Shown here piece after piece: positions 38,955-49,860 of a stretch of 64,000 nt of DNA; the first letter of the stretch is position 1, and the number at the start of each line of letters is the position of its first letter. A program made the translations under genes and the position numbers. The DNA lies in the NCBI RefSeq assembly GCF_051014685.1, contig NW_027479249.1, forward strand, positions 62,001 to 126,000. Direction: 5' to 3'. The notes beneath the pieces were generated by a model that saw nothing but the letters and a program-made list of their open reading frames with translations, did no database searches and was not told where the DNA came from. The stretch comes from Ptiloglossa arizonensis (taxonomy: Eukaryota; Arthropoda; Insecta; Hymenoptera; Colletidae).

Positions 38955-41900
38955 GTTTCTCAACCATTCCTTAACTTCAAACTCCCATACCTCGCGAACG
39001 GATTGACGAACTCCAGAAATTCCTGTTGCATGTGGAAGTAGAAACTCGCCCGATTACAACGGTATGTGTATTTTTCCCCTAGGCCTTTGTAGTTATTGGT
39101 TTCGAGTATCAGACTTGCGAAAATTTTGATGGTTTCTCAACCATTCCTTAACTTCAAACTCCCATATCTCGCGAACGGATTGACGAACTCGAGAAATTCC
39201 TGTTGCATCTGAAAGTAGAAACTAGCCCGATTACAATGGTGTGTGTACTTTTCCCCTACGCCATTCCAGTTATTGGTTTCGAGTATTCGACCAGCGAAAA
39301 TTTTGATGGTTTCTCAACCATTCCTTAACTTCAAACTCCCATATCTCGCGAGCGCATTGACGAACTCGAGAAATTCCTGTTGTTTCTGAAAGTAGCAACC
39401 CGCCCGATTGCAATGGTGTTTGTACTTTTCCCCTAGGCCATTCCAGGTAATGCTTTCGAGTATCAGACTTGCGAAAACTTTCTTGGTTTCTCAACCATTC
39501 CTTAACTTCAAACTCCCATATCTCGCGAACGGATTGACGAACTCGAGATATTCCTGTTGCATCTGAAAGTAGAAACTCGCCCGATTACAAAGGTATGTGC
39601 ATTTTTCCCCTAGGCCATTCCAGTTGTTGGTTTCGAGTATTCGACCAGCGAAAATTTTGATGGTTTCTCAACCATTCCTTAACTTTAAACTCCCATATCT
39701 CGCGAACGGATTGACGAACTCGAGAAATTCCTGTTGCATGTGGAAGTAGAAACTCGCCCGATTACAACGGTATGTGTATTTTTCCCCTAGGCCATTGTAG
39801 TTATTGGTTTCGAGTATCAGACTTGCGAAAATTTTGATGGTTTCTCAACCAGTCCTTAACTTCAAACTCCCATATCTCGCGAACGGATTGACGAATTCGA
39901 GGAATTCCCCTTGCACCTGAAAGTAGAAACTCGACTCATTACAATGGTGTGTGTACTTTTCCCCTAGGTCATTCCAGTTATTCGTTCCTAGCATCAGAAT
40001 TGCGAAAATTTTGATGGTTTCTCAAACATTCCTTAACTTCAAACTCCCATATCTGGCGAACGGATTGACGAACTCGAGAAATTCCTGTTGTATCTGAAAG
40101 TAGAAACTCGCCCGATTACAAAGGTATGTGTATTTTTCCCCTAGGCCATAGTATTTATTGGTTTCGTGTATCAGACTTCCGAAAATTGTGATGGTCTCAC
40201 AACCATTCCTTAACTTCAAACTCCCATATCTCCCGAACGGATTGACGAACTCGATCATTTCCTGCTGCATCTGAAAGTAGAAAGTCTACCGATTACAAGG
40301 GTGTGTTTGCTTTTCCCCTAGGTCATTCCAGTTATTCGTTCCTAGCATCAGAATTGCGAAAATTTTGATGGTTTCTCAAGCATTCCTTAACTTCAAACTC
40401 CCATATCTCGCGAACGGATTGACGAACTCGGGAAATTCCTGTTGCATCTGAAAGTAGAATCTCGCCCCATTACAAAGGTATGTGTATTTTTCCCCTAGGC
40501 CATTCCAGTTATTGGTTTCGAGTATCACACTTGCGAAAATTTGGATGGTTTCTCACCCATTCTTTAACTTCAAACTCCCATATCTCGCGAACGGATTGAC
40601 GAATTCGACAAATTCCACTTGCATCTGATAGTAGAAACTCGCCCGAGTACAAAGGTATGTGTATTTTTCCCCTAGGCCATTGTAGTTATTGGTTTCGAGT
40701 AGCAGACTTGCTAAAATTTTGATGGTTTCTCAACCATTCCTTAACTTCAAACTCCGATACCTCGCGAACGGATTGGCGAACTCGAGAAGTTCCTGTCGCC
40801 TCTGAAAGTAGAAACTTGCCCGATTACAATGGTGTGTGTACTTTTCCCCTAAGCCGTTCCGGTTATTGGTTTCGCGTATCAGACTTGCGAAAATTTTGAT
40901 GGTTTCTCAACCTATCCTTAACTTCTAACTCCCATATCTCGCGAACGGATTGGCGAGCTCGAGAAATTCCTGTTGCATCTGAAAGTAGAAACTCACCCGA
41001 TTACAAAGGTATGTATATTTTTCCCCTAGGCCATTCCAGTTATTGGTTTCGAGTATCAGACTTGCGAAAATTTTGATGGTTTCTCAAGCATTCCTTAACT
41101 TCAAACTCCCATATCTCGCGAACGGATTGACGAACTCGGGAAATTCCTGTTGCATCTGAAAGTAGAATCTCGCCCCATTACAATGGTGTGTGTACTTTTC
41201 CCCTAGGCCATTCCAGTTATTGGTTTCGAGTATCAGACTTGCGGAAATTTTGATGGTTTCTCAACCATTCCTTAACTTCAAACTCCCATATCTCGCGAAC
41301 GGATTGACGAGCTCGAGAAATTACTTTTGCATCTGAAAGTAGAAACTCGCCCGATTATAAAGGTATGTGTATTTTTCCCCTAGGCCATTCCAGTTATTGG
41401 ATTCGAGTATCAGACTTGCGAAAATTTTGATGATTTCTCAACCAGTCCTTAACTTCAAACTCCCATATCTCGCGAACGGATTGACGAACTCGAGGAATTG
41501 CCCTTGCATCTGAAAGTAGAAACTCGACTCATTACAATGGTGTGTGTACTTTTCCCCTAGGCCTTTGTAGTTATTGGTTTCGAGTATCAGACTTGCGAAA
41601 ATTTTGATGGTTTCTCAAGCATTCCTTAACTTCAAACTCACATATCTCGCGAACGGATTGCCGAATCCTAAAAATTTCTGTTGCATCTGAAAGTAGAAAC
41701 TCTCCCGATTACAACGGTATGTGTATTTTTCCCCCAGGCTGTTGTAGTTATTTTTTTCGAGTATCAGACTTGCGAAAATTTTGATGGTTTCTCAACCATT
41801 CCTTAACTTCAAACTCCCATATCTCGCGAACGGATTGACGAACTCGAGAAGTTCCTGTCGCCTCTGAAAGTAGAAACTTGCCCCATTACAATGGTGTGTG

Positions 41901-43580
41901 TACCTTTCCCCTAGGCCATTCCAGTTATTGGTTTCGAGTATCAGACTTGCGAAATTTGTGATGGTTTCTCAACCATTCCTTAATTTCAAACTCCCATATC
42001 TCGCGAACTGATTGACGAACACGAGAAATTCCGTTTGCATCTGGAAGAAGAAACTCCCCCGATTACAACGGTGTGTGTATTTTTCCCCTAAGCCTTTGTA
42101 TTTATTGGTTTCGAGTATCAGACTTGCGAAAATTTTGATGGTTTCTCAACCATTCCTTAACTTCAACCTCCCATATCTCACGAACGGATTGACGAACTCG
42201 AGAAATTCCTGTTGCATCTTAAACCAGAAACTCGTCCGATTACAACGGTATGTGCATTTTTGCCCTAGGCCATAGTAGTTATTGGTTTCGAGTATCACAC
42301 TTGCGAAAATTTTGATGGTTTCTCAACCATTCCTTAATTTCAAACTCCCATATCTCGCGAACTGATTGACGAACACGAGAAATTCTGTTTGCATCTGGAA
42401 GAAGAAACTCCCGCGATTACAACAGTATGTGTATTTTTCCCCTAGGCCTCTGTAGTTATTGGATTCGAGTATCAGACTTGCGAAAATTTTGATGGTTTCT
42501 CAACCAGTCCTTAATTTCAAACTCCCATATCTCGCGAACGGATTGACGAACTCGAGGAATTCCCCTTGCATCTGAAAGTAGAAACTCGACACATTACAAT
42601 GGTGTGGTACTTTTCCCCTAGGCCATTCCAGTTATTGGTTTCGAGTATCACACTTGCGAAAATTTTGATGGTTTCTCAACCATTCCTTAACTTCAAACTC
42701 CCATATCTCGCGAACGGATTGACGAACTCGGGAAATTCCTGTTGCATCTGAAAGTAGAAACTCGACTCATTACAATGGTGTGGTACTTTTCCCCTAGGCC
42801 ATTCCAGTTATTGGTTTCGAGTATCACACTTGCGAAAATTTTGATGGTTTCTCAACCATTCTTTAACTTCAAACTCCCATATCTCGCGAACGGATTGACG
42901 AACACGAGAAATTCCGTTTGCATCTGGAAGAAGAAACTCCCCCGATTACAACGGTATGTGTATTTTTCCCCTAAGCCTTTGTATTTATTGGTTTCGAGTA
43001 TCAGACTTGCGAAAATTTTCATGGTTTCTCAATCGTTCCTTAATTTCAAACTCCCTTATCTCGCGAACGGATTGACGAACTCGAGAAATTCCTGTTGCAT
43101 CTGATACCAGAAACTGGTCCGATTACAACGGTATGTGTATTTTTGCCCTAGGCCATAGTAGTTATTGGTTTCGAGTATCAGACTTGCGAAAATTTTGATG
43201 GTTTCTCAACCATTCCTTAACTTCAAACTCCGATACCACGCGAACGGATTGGCGAACTCGAGAAGTTCCTGTTGCATCTGAAAGTAGAAACTTGCCCGAT
43301 TACAAAGGTATGTGTATTTTTCCCCTAGGCCTTTGTAGTTATTGGATTCGAGTATCAGACTTGCGAAAATTTTGATGATTTATCAACCAGTCCTTAATTT
43401 CAAACTCCCATATCTCGCGAACGGATTGACGAACTCGGGAAATTCCTGTTGCATCTGAAAGTAGAATCTCGCCCCATTACAATGGTGTGTGTACTTTTCC
43501 CCTAGGCCATTCCAGTTATTGGTTTCGAGTATCAGACTTGTGGAAATTTTGATGGTTTCTCAGCCATTCCTTAACTTCAA
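38480..43580 (+). repeat. ~5.1 kb block, copy 1 (offset 9,490)
   Basis: Aligns with about 47,970-53,070 at one constant offset of 9,490 bp over the whole length, including the two short GGTGTGGTAC units near 42601 and 42777. Only scattered substitutions were noticed, for example CATTCCGGG versus CATTCCAGG near the left end. The left limit is set where CGAACGGATTG is replaced by CGAGCGCATTG; the right limit where CTCCCATATC becomes CTCACATATC. This block overlaps HOR copy 3 and shows that copies of different size were made at different times. Confidence 0.85.
38955..41100 (+). repeat. ~3 kb HOR, copy 3 (partial)
   Basis: Third consecutive copy, starting at the CATACCTCGCGAACGG / CTCCAGAAATTCC unit and running through the AAAACTTTCTTGG marker at 39494. 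It continues through the ATCTGGCGAACGG / CTCCCGAACGG units (near 40052 and 40232) to about 41.1 kb, where it passes into the 41-43 kb mosaic. It also matches 48445 onward at an offset of 9,490, giving a fourth copy of the HOR there. Confidence 0.78.
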
Positions 43581-44023
43581 ACTCCCATATCTCGCGAACG
43601 GATTGACGAGCTCGAGAAATTACAATTGCATCTGAAAGTAGAAACTCGCCCGATTACAAAGGTATGTGTATTTTTCCCCTAGGGCTTTGTAGTTATTTGT
43701 TTCGAGTATCAGATTTGCGAAAATTTTGATGGTTTCTCAAGCATTCCTTAACTTCAAACTCCCATATGTCGCGAACGGATTTTGATGGTTTCTCAACCAT
43801 TCCTTAACTTCAAACTCCCATATCTGGCGAACGGATTGACGAACTCGAGAAATTCCTGTTGCATCTGAAAGTAGAAACTCGCCCGATTACAAAGGTATGT
43901 GTATTTTTCCCCTAGGCCATAGTATTTATTGGTTTCGTGTATCAGACTTCCGAAAATTGTGATGGTCTCAAAACCATTCCTTAACTTCAAACTCCCATAT
44001 CTCGCGAACGGATTGACGAACTC
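42906..44023 (+). repeat. 1,118-bp HOR with truncated unit, copy 1
   Basis: A tandem duplication with period 1,118 bp, which equals six full units plus the 56-bp truncated unit (6 x 177 + 56). CATCTGGAAGAAG lies at 42921 and 44039, and the truncation junction at 43769 and 44887. The 43200-43770 part also resembles 20.9-21.4 kb but has one more unit, with CGATACCACGCG and TGATGATTTATC. Confidence 0.9.
43769..43824 (+). repeat. Truncated 56-bp monomer, locus 3
   Basis: Same 121-bp deletion junction GCGAACGGATTTTGATGG and same upstream CATATGTCGCG variant as at 6324, 21419 and 44887. It is followed 56 bp later by ATCTGGCGAACGG. Confidence 0.93.
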
Positions 44024-45141
44024 GAGAAATTCCGTTTGCATCTGGAAGAAGAAACTCCCCCGATTACAACGGTATGTGTATTTTTCCCCTAAGCCTTTGT
44101 ATTTATTGGTTTCGAGTATCAGACTTGCGAAAATTTTGATGGTTTCTCAATCGTTCCTTAATTTCAAACTCCCTTATCTCGCGAACGGATTGACGAACTC
44201 GAGAAATTCCTGTTGCATCTGATACCAGAAACTGGTCCGATTACAACGGTATGTGTATTTTTGCCCTAGGCCATAGTAGTTATTGGTTTCGAGTATCAGA
44301 CTTGCGAAAATTTTGATGGTTTCTCAACCATTCCTTAACTTCAAACTCCGATACCACGCGAACGGATTGGCGAACTCGAGAAGTTCCTGTTGCATCTGAA
44401 AGTAGAAACTTGCCCGATTACAAAGGTATGTGTATTTTTCCCCTAGGCCTTTGTAGTTATTGGATTCGAGTATCAGACTTGCGAAAATTTTGATGATTTA
44501 TCAACCAGTCCTTAATTTCAAACTCCCATATCTCGCGAACGGATTGACGAACTCGGGAAATTCCTGTTGCATCTGAAAGTAGAATCTCGCCCCATTACAA
44601 TGGTGTGTGTACTTTTCCCCTAGGCCATTCCAGTTATTGGTTTCGAGTATCAGACTTGTGGAAATTTTGATGGTTTCTCAGCCATTCCTTAACTTCAAAC
44701 TCCCATATCTCGCGAACGGATTGACGAGCTCGAGAAATTACAATTGCATCTGAAAGTAGAAACTCGCCCGATTACAAAGGTATGTGTATTTTTCCCCTAG
44801 GGCTTTGTAGTTATTTGTTTCGAGTATCAGATTTGCGAAAATTTTGATGGTTTCTCAAGCATTCCTTAACTTCAAACTCCCATATGTCGCGAACGGATTT
44901 TGATGGTTTCTCAACCATTCCTTAACTTCAAACTCCCATATCTGGCGAACGGATTGACGAACTCGAGAAATTCCTGTTGCATCTGAAAGTAGAAACTCGC
45001 CCGATTACAAAGGTATGTGTATTTTTCCCCTAGGCCATAGTATTTATTGGTTTCGTGTATCAGACTTCCGAAAATTGTGATGGTCTCAAAACCATTCCTT
45101 AACTTCAAACTCCCATATCTCGCGAACGGATTGACGAACTC
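44024..45141 (+). repeat. 1,118-bp HOR with truncated unit, copy 2
   Basis: Second tandem copy of 42906-44023; both contain GGTCTCAAAACC (near 43967 and 45085). The copies look almost identical by eye, so this is probably one of the younger events in the window. After about 45,200 this copy continues with CCCCTAGGCCTTTGTAG where the first reads CCCCTAAGCCTTTGTATT. Confidence 0.9.
44887..44942 (+). repeat. Truncated 56-bp monomer, locus 4
   Basis: Fourth occurrence of the identical 121-bp deletion, exactly 1,118 bp after locus 3, duplicated as part of the surrounding seven-unit segment. Confidence 0.93.
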
Positions 45142-45960
45142 GAGAAATTCCGTTTGCATCTGGAAGAAGAAACTCCCCCGATTACAACGGTATGTGTATT
45201 TTTCCCCTAGGCCTTTGTAGTTATTGGATTCGAGTATCAGACTTGCGAAAATTTTGATGGTTTCTCAACCAGTCCTTAACTTCAAACTCCCATATCTCGC
45301 GAACGGATTGACAAACTCGAGGAATTCCCCTTGCATCTGAAAGTAGAAGCTCGACTCATTACAATGGTGTGTGTACTTTTCCCCTAGGCCATTCCAGTTA
45401 CTGGTTTCGAGTATCAGACTTGCGAAAATTTTGATGGTTTCTCAACCATTCCTTAACTTCAAACTCCGATACCACGCGAACGGATTGGCGAACTCGAGAA
45501 GTTCCTGTTGCATCTGAAAGTAGAAACTTGCCCGATTACAAAGGTATGTGTATTTTTCCCCTAGGCCTTTGTAGTTATTGGATTCGAGTATCAGACTTGC
45601 GAAAATTTTGATGATTTATCAACCAGTCCTTAATTTCAAACTCCCATATCTCGCGAACGGATTGACGAACTCGAGAAATTCCGTTTGCATCTGGAAGAAG
45701 AAACTCCCCCGATTACAACGGTATGTGTATTTTTTCCCTAGGCCTTTGTAGTTATTGGATTCGAGTATCAGACTTGCGAAAATTTTGATGGTTTCTCAAC
45801 CAGTCCTTAACTTCAAACTCCCATATCTCGCGAACGGATTGACAAACTCGAGGAATTCCCCTTGCATCTGAAAGTAGAAGCTCGACTCATTACAATGGTG
45901 TGTGTACTTTTCCCCTAGGCCATTCCAGTTATTGGTTTCGAGTATCAGACTTGCGAAAAT
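45127..45960 (+). repeat. 531-bp trimer tandem duplication
   Basis: Three units repeat after 531 bp. CATCTGGAAGAAG lies at 45157 and 45688, and the rare variant GACAAACTCGAGGAATTCC at 45310 and 45841. The second round breaks off near 45,960, where TGATGATTTCCCACCC begins. The unit near 45730 has TATTTTTTCCC, one T more and one C fewer than its neighbours. Confidence 0.82.
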
Positions 45961-46492
45961 TTTGATGATTTCCCACCCATTCCTTAACTTCGAACTCCCA
46001 TATCTCGCGAACGGATTGACGAACTCGAGAAATTCCTGTTGCATCTGAAAGTAGAAACTCGCCCGATTACAAAGGTATGTGTATTTGTCCCCTAGGCCAT
46101 AGTATTTATTGGTTTCGTGTATCAGACTTCCGAAAATTGTGATGGTCTCCCAACCATTCCTTAACTTCAAACTCCCATATCTCGCGAACGGATTGACGAA
46201 CTCGATTATTTCCTGCTGCATCTGAAAGTAGAAAGTCTACCGATTACAAGGGTGTGTTTACTTTTCCCCTAGGTCATTCCAGTTATTCGTATCTAGCATC
46301 AGAATTGCGAAAATTTTGATAGTTTCTCAACCATTCCTTAACTTCAAACTCCCATATCTCGCGAACGGATTGACGAACTCGAGAAATTCCGTTTGCATCT
46401 GGAAGAAGAAACTCCCCCGATTACAACGGTATGTGTATTTTTCCCCTAAGGCCTTTGTAGTTATTGGATTCGAGTATCAGACTTGCGAAAAT

Positions 46493-49400
46493 TTTGATGG
46501 TTTCTCAACCAGTCCTTAACTTCAAACTCCCATATCTCGCGAACGGATTGACGAACTCGAGGAATTCCCCTTGCATCTGAAAGTAGAAACTCGACTCATT
46601 ACAATGGTGTGTGTACTTTTCCCCTAGGCCATTCCAGTTATTGGTTTCGAGTATCACACTTGCGAAAATTTTGATGGTTTCTCAACCATTCCTTAACTTC
46701 AAACTCCCATATCTCGCGAACGGATTGACGAATTCGACAAATTCCTCTTGCATCTGAAAGTAGAAACTCGCCCGAGTACAAAGGTATGTGCATTTTTGCC
46801 CTAGGCCATTCCAGTTATTGGTTTCGAGTATTCGACCAGCGAAAATTTTGATGGTTTCTCAACCATTCCTTAACTTCAAACTCCCATATCTCGCGAACGG
46901 ATTGACGAACTCGAGAAATTCCTGTTGCATCTGAAAGTAGAAACTAGCACGATTACATGGTGTGTGTACTTTTCCCCTAGGCCATTCCAGTTATTGGTTT
47001 CGAGTATTCGACCAGCGAAAATTTTGATGGTTTCTCAACCATTCCTTAACTTCAAACTCCCATATCTCGCGAACGGATTGACGAACTCGAGAAATTCCTG
47101 TTGCATCTGAAAGTAGAAACTAGCCCGATTACATGGTGTGTGTACTTTTCCCCTAGGCCATTCCAGTTATTGGTTTCGAGTATTCGACCAGCGAAAATTT
47201 TGATGGTTTCTCAACCATTCCTTAACTTCAAACTCCCATATCTCGCGAACGGATTGACGAACTCGAGAAATTCGTGTTGCATGTGGAAGTAGAAACTCGC
47301 CCGATTACAACGGTATGTGTATTTTTCCCCTATGCCATTGTAGTTATTGGTTTCGAGTATCAGACCTGCGAAAATTTTGATGGTTTCTCAACCATTCCTT
47401 AACTTCAAACTCCCATAGCTCGCGAACGGATTGACGAACTCGAGAAATTCCTGTTGCATCTGAAAGTAGAAACTAGCCCGATTACAATGGTGTGTGTACT
47501 TTTCCCCTAGGCCATTCCAGTTATTGGTTTCGAGTATTCGACCAGCGAAAATTTTGTTGGTTTCTCAACCATTCCTTAACTTCAAACTCCCATACCCCGC
47601 GAACGGATTGACGAACTCCAGAAATTCCTGTTGCAGGTGGAAGTAGAAACTCGCCCGATTACAACGGTATGTGTATTTTTCCCCTAGGCCTTTGTAGTTA
47701 TTGGTTTCGAGTATCAGACTTGCGAAAATTTTGATGGTTTCTCAACCATTCCTTAACTTCAAACTCCCATATCTCGCGAACGGATTGACGAACTCGAGAA
47801 ATTCCTGTTGCATCTGAAAGTAGAAACTAGCCCGATTACAATGGTGTGTGTACTTTTCCCCTACGCCATTCCAGTTATTGGTTTCGAGTATTCGACCAGC
47901 GAAAATTTTGATGGTTTCTCAACCATTCCTTAACTTCAAACTCCCATATCTCGCGAGCGCATTGACGAACTCGAGAAATTCCTGTTGTTTCTGAAAGTAG
48001 CAACCCGCCCGATTGCAATGGTGTTTGTACTTTTCCCCTAGGCCATTCCAGGTAATGCTTTCGAGTATCAGACTTGCGAAAACTTTCTTGGTTTCTCAAC
48101 CATTCCTTAACTTCAAACTCCCATATCTCGCGAACGGATTAACGAACTCGAGATATTCCTGTTGCATCTGAAAGTAGAAACTCGCCCGATTACAAAGGTA
48201 TGTTCATTTTTCCCCTATGCCATTCCAGTTGTTGGTTTCGAGTATCAGACCTGCGAAAATTTTGATGGTTTCTCAACCATTCCTTAACTTCAAACTCCCA
48301 TAGCTCGCGAACGGATTGACGAACTCGAGAAATTCCTGTTGCATCTGAAAGTAGAAACTAGCCCGATTACAATGGTGTGTGTACTTTTCCCCTAGGCCAT
48401 TCCAGTTATTGGTTTCGAGTATTCGACCAGCGAAAATTTTGTTGGTTTCTCAACCATTCCTTAACTTCAAACTCCCATACCTCGCGAACGGATTGACGAA
48501 CTCCAGAAATTCCTGTTGCATGTGGAAGTAGAAACTCGCCCGATTACAACGGTATGTGTATTTTTCCCCTAGGCCTTTGTAGTTATTGGTTTCGAGTATC
48601 AGACTTGCGAAAATTTTGATGGTTTCTCAACCATTCCTTAACTTCAAACTCCCATATCTCGCGAACGGATTGACGAACTCGAGAAATTCCTGTTGCATCT
48701 GAAAGTAGAAACTAGCCCGATTACAATGGTGTGTGTACTTTTCCCCTACGCCATTCCAGTTATTGGTTTCGAGTATTCGACCAGCGAAAATTTTGATGGT
48801 TTCTCAACCATTCCTTAACTTCAAACTCCCATATCTCGCGAGCGCATTGACGAACTCGAGAAATTCCTGTTGTTTCTGAAAGTAGCAACCCGCCCGATTG
48901 CAATGGTGTTTGTACTTTTCCCCTAGGCCATTCCAGGTAATGCTTTCGAGTATCAGACTTGCGAAAACTTTCTTGGTTTCTCAACCATTCCTTAACTTCA
49001 AACTCCCATATCTCGCGAACGGATTGACGAACTCGAGATATTCCTGTTGCATCTGAAAGTAGAAACTCGCCCGATTACAAAGGTATGTGCATTTTTCCCC
49101 TAGGCCATTCCAGTTGTTGGTTTCGAGTATTCGACCAGCGAAAATTTTGATGGTTTCTCAACCATTCCTTAACTTTAAACTCCCATATCTCGCGAACGGA
49201 TTGACGAACTCGAGAAATTCCTGTTGCATGTGGAAGTAGAAACTCGCCCGATTACAACGGTATGTGTATTTTTCCCCTAGGCCATTGTAGTTATTGGTTT
49301 CGAGTATCAGACTTGCGAAAATTTTGATGGTTTCTCAACCAGTCCTTAACTTCAAACTCCCATATCTCGCGAACGGATTGACGAATTCGAGGAATTCCCC

Positions 49401-49860
49401 TTGCATCTGAAAGTAGAAACTCGACTCATTACAATGGTGTGTGTACTTTTCCCCTAGGTCATTCCAGTTATTCGTTCCTAGCATCAGAATTGCGAAAATT
49501 TTGATGGTTTCTCAAACATTCCTTAACTTCAAACTCCCATATCTGGCGAACGGATTGACGAACTCGAGAAATTCCTGATGTATCTGAAAGTAGAAACTCG
49601 CCCGATTACAAAGGTATGTGTATTTTTCCCCTAGGCCATAGTATTTATTGGTTTCGTGTATCAGACTTCCGAAAATTGTGATGGTCTCACAACCATTCCT
49701 TAACTTCAAACTCCCATATCTCCCGAACGGATTGACGAACTCGATCATTTCCTGCTGCATCTGAAAGTAGAAAGTCTACCGATTACAAGGGTGTGTTTGC
49801 TTTTCCCCTAGGTCATTCCAGTTATTCGTTCCTAGCATCAGAATTGCGAAAATTTTGATG
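46493..49860 (+). repeat. ~3.4 kb block (partner at 21.8-23.9 kb)
   Basis: Longer version of 21785-23930. Extra material is one 176-bp unit (GATTACATGG at 46951 and 47127, 176 bp apart) and an 885-bp five-unit segment bearing a second AAAACTTTCTTGG marker (48099 and 48984). Since 47,970 onward also matches 38,480 onward, this block is a junction of two source segments. Confidence 0.8.
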
